A stretch of 5,097 nt of DNA from Bacillota bacterium. Its GTDB lineage: Bacteria > Bacillota > Clostridia > Oscillospirales > Ruminococcaceae. Both the position numbers and the translations under genes were made by a program. The DNA is taken from assembly GCA_023451415.1 (NCBI GenBank), contig JAEXZK010000192.1:1-5097 (forward strand), written 5' to 3'. Below are positions 1 through 5,097 of the stretch, in pieces; position 1 is the first letter of the stretch; every line of letters begins with the position of its first letter. The notes beneath the pieces are model-generated. The model did no database searches. It saw nothing but the letters and a program-made list of their open reading frames with translations, and was not told where the DNA came from.

Positions 1-229
1 GGTGGGGGCTGTGGCGGTGCTGAGCAAGCCGGAGAACAAGGGGAAGCTGGCCTTTTTCGGCGGCGTCAAGGAGGCTCGGTTCAAGGCCCAGGTCCGTCCC
101 GGAGACGTTCTGGAGCTGGAGTGCCGCCTGATCAAGGAGCGGGGCGCCATAGGCATCGGCGAGGCTGTGGCCACCGTGGGCGGCAAGGTGGCCGCCCGCG
201 CCACCATCACCTTTGCCGTGGGGCAGTGA
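1..229 (+). CDS. fabZ: 3-hydroxyacyl-ACP dehydratase FabZ, C-terminal fragment
   Basis: This is the C-terminal half of a hot-dog-fold dehydratase that removes water from 3-hydroxyacyl-ACP in type II fatty acid synthesis in the cytoplasm. The frame is open from the left edge (codons in phase from base 2) to TGA at 227-229, giving about 75 residues. Recognisable FabZ features are the phrase LAFFGGVKEARFKAQVRPGD, which matches the family pattern of a central strand, the EARFK segment and the V-x-PGD turn, followed by a strand containing GKVAARATI near the end. The catalytic His and Glu and the start codon lie upstream of the window. The GTG at base 2 is almost certainly internal, because the family continues upstream there. 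It is probably the last gene of a fab/acc operon. No intrinsic terminator follows it; a promoter begins six bases after the stop. A related hot-dog thioesterase is the only serious alternative. Confidence 0.87.
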   Translation, partial: VGAVAVLSKPENKGKLAFFGGVKEARFKAQVRPGDVLELECRLIKERGAIGIGEAVATVGGKVAARATITFAVGQ

Positions 230-234
230 GCCCT

Positions 235-263
235 TTGCACCCGGGCCCGGATTGTGATATGAT
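235..263 (+). promoter_or_regulatory. Sigma-A-type promoter with extended -10, upstream of marR
   Basis: TTGCAC (235-240) is followed after exactly 17 bases by TATGAT (258-263). TG at 255-256 gives the extended -10 form TGA-TATGAT. Expected transcription start is near 270, leaving a leader of about 195 nt before the marR start. The spacer contains the perfect 10-bp palindrome CCGGGCCCGG (241-250), which could be an operator. The promoter lies immediately behind fabZ, so marR can be transcribed alone as well as by readthrough. Confidence 0.62.
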
Positions 264-269
264 AGGAAC

Positions 270-461
270 GAAGCATCAGTAAACAAGAGGCAGCCGCGCC
301 GCCGGGGTCACCCCGGCCACGCCGTCCCGGGGAGCTTCCGGCGTCATGCCCATGGGGGCTGCAGTTTTGCCCCCGCCTGCCCCGGGCAGGCAGAGCCGTG
401 GGCCGAAAACCGCCGCCCATCCGCTGATGCAATACAGGGGACAGGTGCCCCGGGGAGGTTT
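270..461 (+). promoter_or_regulatory. Structured GC-rich leader of marR
   Basis: No convincing gene lies between fabZ and marR. Instead there are consecutive inverted repeats: GCCGGGG-TCA-CCCCGGC at 301-317 (7-bp perfect stem, 3-nt loop); ACGCCG/CGGCGT at 319-324 and 339-344; and GCCTGCC-CCG-GGCAGGC at 375-391. None is followed by a T run, so they are not terminators. The segment 376-386 (CCTGCCCCGGG) can also pair, with one bulged G, to 449-458 (CCCGGGGAGG), which includes the marR Shine-Dalgarno. That pairing excludes the 375-391 hairpin. This could be a translational switch, but GC-rich DNA produces chance pairings easily. It does not match any riboswitch class I can recognise. Confidence 0.35.
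452..458 (+). promoter_or_regulatory. Ribosome binding site deciding the marR start
   Basis: GGGGAGG at 452-458 lies 3 nt before a TTG at 462 and 9 nt before a second in-frame TTG at 468. The second spacing is within the normal range, so 468 is preferred. The site overlaps the palindrome CCCCGGGG (448-455). Confidence 0.55.
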
Positions 462-467
462 TTGGGG

Positions 468-932
468 TTGCTGGAAGCGGCGTTCAATGAGGTGTATACC
501 AAGTTTAAACTCAATTTATATAAGAAGATATTCAACCGCTTTGAGGAACGGGAAGCCACGCTGACGGCAGTGGAGACCTTTTGCATGGAGGTCATCTATG
601 CCCTGGGCCGGCCCACCATCAACGAGTTTGCCTATTTTGTCCAGATTTCCCAGGCAAACGCCGCCTACAAGGTGGCCAGCCTCATCAAGAAGGGATACCT
701 GCGCAAGGTCCGCTCCACCCAGGACAAGCGGGAGTACCATCTGGTGGTCACCCCGAAGTACATGGATTACTACGGCATCAGCTATGACTATGTCATCGAA
801 GTGATGCGGCGGATCCGGGACCGCTTCCCCGCCGGGGATGTGGAAAAGCTGGAAGAGATGCTCCGGGTGATCTCGGAGGAGCTGATGCCCGAAATCCAGA
901 TCAAAAACATCCCCGTTCCCCCGACACAATAA
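468..932 (+). CDS. MarR-family winged-helix transcriptional regulator
   Basis: A 154-residue cytoplasmic DNA-binding protein (156 if the TTG at 462 is used). It has the MarR layout: an N-terminal dimerisation helix (about residues 1-35), a helix-turn-helix around GRPTINEFAYFVQISQANAA with a recognition helix through YKVASLIKKGYL (about residues 45-80), a wing with the family's D-K-R signature in STQDKREYHLVVT, and a C-terminal dimerisation helix pair (from about residue 100). The start is a TTG chosen by distance from GGGGAGG; no in-frame ATG is available near the N-terminus. It follows fabZ and has its own promoter and a strong terminator. FabT, a MarR-family repressor of fatty acid synthesis in streptococci, is the obvious analogy, and similar proteins are widespread in Clostridia. 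The link to fab genes here rests on position only, so I give no gene symbol. The ligand is unknown. Confidence 0.88.
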   Translation: MLEAAFNEVYTKFKLNLYKKIFNRFEEREATLTAVETFCMEVIYALGRPTINEFAYFVQISQANAAYKVASLIKKGYLRKVRSTQDKREYHLVVTPKYMDYYGISYDYVIEVMRRIRDRFPAGDVEKLEEMLRVISEELMPEIQIKNIPVPPTQ

Positions 933-935
933 AGG

Positions 936-973
936 AAAGCCCCCACAGGAAGCTTGCCTGCGGGGGCTTTTTT
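936..973 (+). terminator. Rho-independent terminator after marR, possibly shared with gltS
   Basis: The left arm 936-949 (AAAGCCCCCACAGG) pairs with 957-970 (CCTGCGGGGGCTTT): 13 pairs with one A-C mismatch and a 7-nt loop. T residues run from 968 to 973. It starts 4 nt after the marR stop. Read on the opposite strand the same stem is followed by TTTCCTTT, so it could also end the convergent gltS transcript, which has no other terminator-like structure. Confidence 0.9.
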
Positions 974-1011
974 CATCGGCTGTATCGCAATGTTTACCGG
1001 ATATTGCGGGG

Positions 1012-2331
1012 TCAGACCTTGGCGCCCTTTTTCTCCTTGGAGAACAGGAAGATGCCCAGAGGGAAGGTGCACATCAGGCCGACGCCCATTGCAACAACGA
1101 GACCCATATTGCCTTCGCTGATAGCCAGGGCCGCAATGGGCAGAATGATGAAGTTCCAGAAGAACACGGCGTTGTAAACGCCCAGAGCCTCGAAGATGCA
1201 GGACTCGTTGTTGGGGTCCACGGCACGGACCAGGGCAAAGCCCTGGGGGTTGGAACCGGTGGCCATGCCGTAAACCATCAGGGCCTTCTCAAACCACTGG
1301 GGATGCCCGATCTTCTTCATCCAGGCAAAGACAAAGATGCCGGTGATGGAGCAGAAGATGAGGGCATGGAGGAAGATAGGCAGGAAGAAGGTGCTGACGA
1401 TATCCAGCTGAATGGTGGCGCAGGCGCCCAGGATGATCATCTCCAGGGTCAGGTTGCTGATCTGGGTGATGGTATCCTTGTCAATATACTTATCCAGGTG
1501 GACCTTCTTAAGGATGGGCCAGAGGATAAGGCCGCCGATAAGGCCGTAGAGCATGGGGCTGACGCGGCCGAGAATGGGGATAAACTGCTTGAGGACATTA
1601 AAGATAATTTCGCCGAATTTATAGCAAACGGCCAGGACGCCGAGCTGGAAGGCAATGGCGGTGACGTTGCTGGGGTTGACGGTGGTTTTGCCCAGGGATT
1701 CCCGCTGATCCTCGGGGAGGGTGCCGCGGTAGAAGTACTTGGGCTGGCTGGCCAGGTCCTTGGTGAAGGATCCCCAGCCGTGGCGGACGCCGTAGTTGGC
1801 CATAAACATGCCGGGGATCATGGCGAAGAGGACGCCAAAGGTGGCCATGACCATACCGATGCTCTGGGCCCCCAGCGCTCCGGTGGGGTCAATGACCTCG
1901 GAAACAACAGGGATGTTGCCGTGGGAGCCAAAGTAAGCCGCCACGCCCATCAGGCCCCAGCCCTCGGGCAGGCCGGGCCAGATGTTGCAGAAAAGGACGC
2001 CCAGCAGAACGCCGAAGATCATCTGGAAGCCGTACATGGTCATGTTGGAAAAGGTAAAGTCCAGGTGCTGGTAGAGGCGCTTGGCCGAAACGCCGATGCC
2101 AATGGGGATGCAGGTCATGATGATGCGCATACCGAAGGAAGAAATGTCGACAAAGGCGGTGGGGATCTCGATGAGCCCCAGCACCTGCTGGCCCAGGATC
2201 AGGCCAAGGAAGCCACCGATGAGGCTGGCGGGGAGCAGGACCTTCTGGAAAGCAGGAACCAGCTCGCGGATAATAACGCCCGCAACCAACAGCAGGCCGA
2301 ACAGAATCAATGCGTTAAAATACTCTGCCAT
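1012..2331 (-). CDS. gltS: Sodium/glutamate symporter-like transporter (ESS family, GltS type)
   Basis: A 439-residue integral membrane protein resembling the ESS family (GltS), which imports glutamate with sodium. About ten or more hydrophobic segments are visible, e.g. residues 5-22, 33-53, 67-83, 97-117, 155-178, 222-250, 256-274, 295-335, 384-403 and 407-430. The two symmetrical halves each carry a glycine-rich probable re-entrant motif: GSHGNIP at 135-141 and GMATGSNPQG at 355-364, the latter continuing into ALVRAVDP. A charged cytoplasmic-looking linker spans about 184-220 and the tail ends KEKKGAKV. E. coli GltS is about 400 residues, so this is somewhat long. ATG at 2331 is preceded by AGGAGG (2343-2348) at 11 nt. 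Codon choice is strongly biased after the first 20 codons, suggesting high expression. It lies behind a LysR gene on the same strand but with its own intergenic region. Glutamate is the family default; another dicarboxylate or amino-acid-like acid is possible. Confidence 0.88.
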   Translation of the reverse strand: MAEYFNALILFGLLLVAGVIIRELVPAFQKVLLPASLIGGFLGLILGQQVLGLIEIPTAFVDISSFGMRIIMTCIPIGIGVSAKRLYQHLDFTFSNMTMYGFQMIFGVLLGVLFCNIWPGLPEGWGLMGVAAYFGSHGNIPVVSEVIDPTGALGAQSIGMVMATFGVLFAMIPGMFMANYGVRHGWGSFTKDLASQPKYFYRGTLPEDQRESLGKTTVNPSNVTAIAFQLGVLAVCYKFGEIIFNVLKQFIPILGRVSPMLYGLIGGLILWPILKKVHLDKYIDKDTITQISNLTLEMIILGACATIQLDIVSTFFLPIFLHALIFCSITGIFVFAWMKKIGHPQWFEKALMVYGMATGSNPQGFALVRAVDPNNESCIFEALGVYNAVFFWNFIILPIAALAISEGNMGLVVAMGVGLMCTFPLGIFLFSKEKKGAKV

Positions 2332-2383
2332 GAAATACGTATCCTCCTCTCAATTCCAGGGGTGACATTGTGCTTTGCTCAAG

Positions 2384-2392
2384 ATAATACCA
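2384..2392 (-). promoter_or_regulatory. Candidate extended -10 of the gltS promoter
   Basis: On the minus strand TGG-TATTAT occupies 2392-2384, five of six matches to TATAAT plus the extended TG. The expected start near 2377 gives a leader of about 46 nt. No good -35 is present at the right distance, which is compatible with an activator-dependent or extended -10 promoter. The assignment is tentative. Confidence 0.35.
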
Positions 2393-2460
2393 AATGAAAT
2401 GATCTTGGTGCTGATGGGAAAATGCGGCGGTGACGTTTTTGGGGAGGCTCAGCAAAACAT

Positions 2461-2493
2461 CTAAAATATTATTGGGCCCAATATATATTTTAG
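2461..2493. repeat. 33-bp near-perfect palindrome (operator candidate) upstream of gltS
   Basis: The core TATTGGGCCCAATA (2470-2483) is a perfect 14-bp palindrome. Outside it, CTAAAATAT on the left (2461-2469) matches TATATTTTAG on the right (2484-2493) if a single T at 2484 is bulged. The dyad is centred about 100 bp upstream of the candidate gltS start. It has almost no loop and no T tail, so it reads as a protein-binding site rather than a terminator. The binding protein is unknown; the neighbouring LysR regulator is the first suspect. Confidence 0.6.
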
Positions 2494-2574
2494 AACAATT
2501 TAATGATACATTAAAACCAAGCGTTTTAAAAATACAAAAATCGGGAAGGTTCAATAACAAAAAGGTTATGAATG

Positions 2575-2622
2575 ACTAAAAATAAACAAACAGGAGCGAA
2601 CCATTCCGGTCAAGCCCCTGTT
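2575..2622 (-). terminator. Rho-independent terminator of lysR
   Basis: On the minus strand AACAGGGGC (2622-2614) pairs with GCTCCTGTT (2597-2589), nine pairs including one G-U. An inner 4-bp extension (GACC/GGTT, about 2611-2608 with 2602-2599) has a 5-nt loop. A T-rich run TTTGTTTATTTTTA follows at about 2588-2575. It begins about 20 nt past the lysR stop and separates lysR from gltS transcription. Confidence 0.7.
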
Positions 2623-2643
2623 GTCAGAATATTTCGTCTATAT

Positions 2644-3531
2644 TCAAATGCCGAGAGAATCGGAGTCCAGGATATTGATGAAGTTTTGCGCCGTGGTTGA
2701 CAGTGCCCTGCCCTGAAGCATCACAAGATAGCGCTGGTTGATCAGGTCCTCCCCAAAGATCCGGTTGCAGATCATCCCCGAGCTTGCCAAAGCCTGCTCG
2801 TGCATCCCCAGCACAGCCACCATATTGCCGGACTCCGCCAGCTGGAGGGTGGCGTGGCGGGAGTCGCTGATGGCCTTCCAAATGGGGATAAACCCTTCCC
2901 GGTGGCAAAACTCCTCGATGTAGCGGTACAGCGTCCTGGGCGCGCTGATGGGGATGTCCTTGAGATCGGTGAGGTCGATGACCTGTCCGTTGGGGATGTG
3001 GGTGAGATAGGGGCTGTCGGCCGTCCGGCAGGCGTACAGATGGCTGTCCGAAGCGGCGATTACCCGGAAGCTGGGGGGAAGCCGCTTGGGAGAGACAACG
3101 ATGGCCAGCTCGATGATGCCGGCCTCCAGCTTGGCCAGAAGGTCGTCGGTATTTTCCTCATAGAGGGAAACCGCGACGTCGGGGTACTTCTGATAATAGG
3201 CATGGAGCATTTCCCGGAAGGAAGGATCGGGCATGAACAGGGTGATGCCCATGCGGAGAGTGCCGCCGCCGGTGGAGAGGTTTTCGATCTCGATGCAGGT
3301 GTTCTCTTCAATTTGCAGGATGCTTTTGGCCGCCTGGTAAAAGATCTTGCCAGCGTCGGTGAGCTCCACGGAACGAGGATAGCGGACAAAGAGGGAAACC
3401 CCCAGTTCGTCCTCCATCCGCTTGATCTGGTTGGTGAGGGCCGGCTGGGCGATGAGGAGCTCCCGGGCCGCTCCGGTGATGCTGCGGCATTCCGCCACAG
3501 TGACAAAATTCCGATACTGTGTGGTGGTCAT
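2644..3531 (-). CDS. LysR-type transcriptional regulator
   Basis: A 295-residue LTTR, a typical length. Residues 1-60 form the winged helix: the family pattern S-I-T-x-AA-x-x-L then AQPALTNQIKRMEDELG and SLFVR followed by VELTDAGK is clear. A linker helix follows to about 88 and the effector-binding domain runs from about 90 to 290, starting LRMGITLFMPDP. The start is ATG at 3531, preceded by GGAGG (3541-3537) with a 5-nt gap. The longer open frame from a TTG at 3612 adds 27 residues, but that TTG lies in the -35 box and is not part of the likely transcript. The gene is divergent from the M24-fold gene, the usual arrangement for an LTTR controlling its neighbour and itself; gltS downstream may be a further target. 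The inducer cannot be read from the sequence. Confidence 0.92.
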   Translation of the reverse strand: MTTTQYRNFVTVAECRSITGAARELLIAQPALTNQIKRMEDELGVSLFVRYPRSVELTDAGKIFYQAAKSILQIEENTCIEIENLSTGGGTLRMGITLFMPDPSFREMLHAYYQKYPDVAVSLYEENTDDLLAKLEAGIIELAIVVSPKRLPPSFRVIAASDSHLYACRTADSPYLTHIPNGQVIDLTDLKDIPISAPRTLYRYIEEFCHREGFIPIWKAISDSRHATLQLAESGNMVAVLGMHEQALASSGMICNRIFGEDLINQRYLVMLQGRALSTTAQNFINILDSDSLGI

Positions 3532-3536
3532 AAGCG

Positions 3537-3541
3537 CCTCC
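3537..3541 (-). promoter_or_regulatory. Ribosome binding site deciding the lysR start
   Basis: GGAGG on the minus strand (3541-3537) sits 5 nt before ATG 3531. The nearest upstream alternatives, ATG at 3543 (overlapping this site) and TTG at 3612, lack such a site. Confidence 0.7.
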
Positions 3542-3583
3542 ATATATTTTCCGTTATGGATTCTGACTAAAATTTGTATTTTA

Positions 3584-3612
3584 ATTATATCTTCATTTGG
3601 TGTATTCTTCAA
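3584..3612 (-). promoter_or_regulatory. lysR promoter
   Basis: On the minus strand TTGAAG (3612-3607) is separated by exactly 17 bases from a perfect TATAAT (3589-3584). The expected start is near 3577, giving a 5' leader of about 46 nt before ATG 3531. Confidence 0.72.
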
Positions 3613-3725
3613 GTGGGGAAAAAAGGCAAAGACGTTTTTATTGCAAAAAATTTATCCGGTTTATTTTTGGGGGGGAGGAAATCTTCCCAAACACAAAATA
3701 TTACAGCCAAAAAGGAGTTGGGAAC
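3613..3725. promoter_or_regulatory. Divergent control region between lysR and the M24-fold gene
   Basis: This AT-rich gap carries the upstream part of both promoters. An interrupted dyad GCAA-N11-TTGC (3626-3644) is centred about 58 bp upstream of the expected lysR start, a position where LTTRs often bind. For the rightward gene the best core is weak: TTGCAA (3641-3646) with a 15-nt spacer to TATTTT (3662-3667), consistent with activator dependence. A run of seven G residues lies at 3669-3675. AAGGAG (3712-3717) is the ribosome binding site, 8 nt before ATG 3726. Confidence 0.5.
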
Positions 3726-5097
3726 ATGTCATTTATGAACTGCGAAAAGCTTCTGGAGGGCTTCCAGCCCAGTTTTGAATTTGTGCCTCCCAAGGCGATT
3801 ACCGAGGAAGAGTACCGCGCCAGGGTGGACCATGTGCGCCGGGAAGCTGTTGTGGCGGAGCACGACGTCACCCTTGTCTGCGCCAACGGCTCCCACAGCT
3901 ATAACGTCACCAACAAATACCTGAGATATCTCTGCGACTGGAACCGTGAGGGCATCCTTATCATCCCTTCGGACAGCAGCAAGGAGATGCGGCTCTACTC
4001 CTTCTACACCCAGTCCGTCATCCTGCCCCCCTCCTGGGGCGAGGCCGTGGGCGTTGAGAAGATCTACCAGGTGGGCGCCCTGGGCCGCGAGTACTCCGGC
4101 CGCCCCGCCGATTCCTTCAGCAAGCTCATCGAGGGCGTGGCCAAGGCCCTGACCGACATGGGCTACGCTTCCGCCAGCATCGGCACCATCGGCGACGCCG
4201 GCACCGCCAAAAACTGGGCCGCCCTCCAGGCCGCCCTGCCCAAGGCCCAGTTTGCCAACGAGACCCATGTCATCCTGGACATGCAGCGGCTGCGCACCCC
4301 TGCGGAGATCGACCAGATCCGCGCTTCCGTCCAGCTGATGGAGATTGGCTTTGAGGCCGCTGTCCATGCCTGCAAGCCCGGCGTCACCGACTGGGAGCTG
4401 TTCGCCGCCTTTACCTACGCTCAGCTGGCCCGGGGCGGTGAGAACGCCGACGGCTACCAGATCGGCGTCAACCAGTGGGGCACCCACTGCGGCAAGGCCT
4501 ACGGCCACATCATCGAGCCCGGCGACATCATCAATTTCTATGTCTCCGGCATCTCCTACCGGGGCTACACCGGCCAGATTTCCCGTATGATCGCCGTGGG
4601 CGACATCACCGCCAAGCAGGAGGAGGCCCTGGAGGTCTGCGCTGAGTCCCTGCACCGGGCCGAAAAGGTCATCCGTCCCGGCGCCCGGGTCTGCGATATC
4701 AACAAGGCCGGCTTTGAGCCCTTCATCGAGCACGGCCTGCTGAAGGATGATGTCACCGCCACCATGCCCTACAACTGGGCCCCCAACGACGACTTTACCG
4801 CCGTGGAGATGCCCGTCCAGTACATACCCGACAAGGGCCTGGAGCGCTACGGCCGCAAGCTGATGCACGTCTATCCCCCTGTGGCCGGCCCCCACAACCC
4901 CAACCTGGGACATGGCGTGGGTATGCACGGCAACCCCGACAAGTTCAACGTCACCTCCCACAACACCGATATCTGCAAGCCCGGTCTGGCCTTTGTGCTC
5001 CATCCCCAGTGGCTGGTTCCCATGGAGTGCGGCGCCAACATCGGCAACTGCTATGTGGTCACCGAGGATGGTTACGAGAACCTCTCCTGCCATACCC
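3726..5097 (+). CDS. M24 (aminopeptidase P/creatinase-like) family protein with degenerate metal site, 3' end outside window
   Basis: 457 residues are visible and the frame is open at the right edge; by family length only a short tail should be missing. ATG 3726 has AAGGAG at 8 nt. Residues about 25-180 look like the creatinase/prolidase N-terminal domain; the linker RTPAEIDQIR (190-199) leads into the pita-bread catalytic domain with GDIINFYVSG (266-275), YRGYTGQISR (278-287), GHGVGMHG (395-402) and CKPGLAFVLHP (417-427). M24 peptidases bind two metals through Asp, Asp, His, Glu, Glu. Here the expected Asp positions read Tyr/Val (272-273) and Gln284, the Glu positions read His426 and Gly/Asn (440-441), and only His396 remains. 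His254 lines up with the catalytic His of creatinase, a metal-free relative. A prolidase function is therefore doubtful; a metal-independent C-N hydrolase or a pseudoenzyme is more likely. No signal peptide is seen, so it is cytoplasmic. Heavy C-ending codon bias suggests strong expression. Confidence 0.88.
   Translation, partial: MSFMNCEKLLEGFQPSFEFVPPKAITEEEYRARVDHVRREAVVAEHDVTLVCANGSHSYNVTNKYLRYLCDWNREGILIIPSDSSKEMRLYSFYTQSVILPPSWGEAVGVEKIYQVGALGREYSGRPADSFSKLIEGVAKALTDMGYASASIGTIGDAGTAKNWAALQAALPKAQFANETHVILDMQRLRTPAEIDQIRASVQLMEIGFEAAVHACKPGVTDWELFAAFTYAQLARGGENADGYQIGVNQWGTHCGKAYGHIIEPGDIINFYVSGISYRGYTGQISRMIAVGDITAKQEEALEVCAESLHRAEKVIRPGARVCDINKAGFEPFIEHGLLKDDVTATMPYNWAPNDDFTAVEMPVQYIPDKGLERYGRKLMHVYPPVAGPHNPNLGHGVGMHGNPDKFNVTSHNTDICKPGLAFVLHPQWLVPMECGANIGNCYVVTEDGYENLSCHT

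Larger units (their letters stand above)
2332..2643 (-). promoter_or_regulatory. gltS upstream region (312 bp, non-coding, AT-rich)
   Basis: This stretch contains no supportable gene. Reading on the minus strand from the lysR stop it holds the lysR terminator (about 2575-2622), an AT-rich segment (2461-2580) with a long palindrome, a candidate extended -10 element and the gltS ribosome binding site. The AT-rich character contrasts sharply with the coding DNA either side, as expected of a control region. Other weak -35/-10 pairs exist, such as TTGTAT-16-TTTAAT near 2510-2537, so the main promoter is not settled. Confidence 0.6.

Noticed and set aside
346..564. 72-residue open frame in the marR leader overlapping the marR start
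   Set aside because: No ribosome binding site before its ATG, Pro/Arg-rich composition from GC-rich hairpins, and it overlaps the well-supported marR in another frame.
986..1008. CGCAAT/ATTGCG inverted repeat just after the gltS stop
   Set aside because: Only six pairs with an 11-nt loop and no T run on the minus strand; the 936-973 stem is a better terminator for gltS.
1303..2397. 364-residue open frame on the plus strand, opposite gltS
   Set aside because: Asp/Glu/Gly/Ala-rich chain without domains, explained by codon bias of the transmembrane gene on the other strand.
2315..2560. 81-residue minus-strand open frame covering the gltS upstream region
   Set aside because: It runs across the palindrome and candidate promoter, lacks a ribosome binding site and resembles no family; AT-rich control DNA is the better reading.
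2800..3570. 256-residue open frame on the plus strand, opposite lysR
   Set aside because: Gly/Asp/Val/Glu-rich shadow of the LysR gene with no recognisable domain.
3729..5093. 454-residue open frame on the minus strand, opposite the M24-fold gene
   Set aside because: Its product is a Gly/Val/Asp/His-rich low-complexity chain resembling no family; it is the mirror of C-ending codons in the real gene, which has motifs and a ribosome binding site.
1..5097. CRISPR arrays, tRNA or rRNA genes, insertion sequences, phage or toxin-antitoxin genes
   Set aside because: No repeated spacer-repeat pattern, tRNA-like cloverleaf, transposase motifs or terminal repeats were seen on either strand.

Overview
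The window looks like chromosomal DNA from a GC-rich, gut-type Clostridia, most plausibly Oscillospiraceae (Flavonifractor/Oscillibacter-like). The grounds are Shine-Dalgarno sequences in front of the genes, strong G/C-ending codon bias next to AT-rich intergenic DNA, and the style of the FabZ, MarR and GltS-like proteins. The assignment is by recall, not by search.

Layout: (1) 1-229 (+) is the 3' end of fabZ, a fatty-acid synthesis dehydratase. (2) 230-467 is an intergenic stretch with a convincing extended -10 promoter and a hairpin-rich leader. (3) 468-932 (+) is a MarR-family regulator beginning with TTG, closed by a strong terminator at 936-973. (4) 1012-2331 (-) is a glutamate:Na+ symporter (ESS/GltS family) converging on that terminator. 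(5) 2332-2643 is a 312-bp AT-rich intergenic region holding a candidate gltS promoter, a 33-bp near-perfect palindrome centred on GGGCCC, and the lysR terminator. (6) 2644-3531 (-) is a LysR-type regulator whose own promoter sits just upstream. (7) 3532-3725 is the divergent control region. (8) 3726-5097 (+, runs off the window) is a pita-bread-fold (M24, aminopeptidase P/creatinase) protein.

Two units seem to be present. The left one is the tail of a fatty-acid synthesis operon followed by a MarR regulator that could control it, as FabT does in other Firmicutes (inference). The right one is a compact uptake/catabolism locus: an M24-fold enzyme divergent from a LysR regulator, with an ESS carboxylate transporter behind the regulator. 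By LysR convention the regulator would respond to a small molecule and control the divergent enzyme, and possibly the transporter.

The most interesting point is that the M24 protein has lost four of the five metal ligands that define metallo-aminopeptidases. It keeps the His of the GHG motif and a His that lines up with the catalytic His of creatinase. It is therefore probably not a classical Xaa-Pro peptidase but a metal-independent C-N hydrolase or a pseudoenzyme. Its substrate could be an amino-acid-like carboxylate brought in by the neighbouring transporter; this last step is inference.
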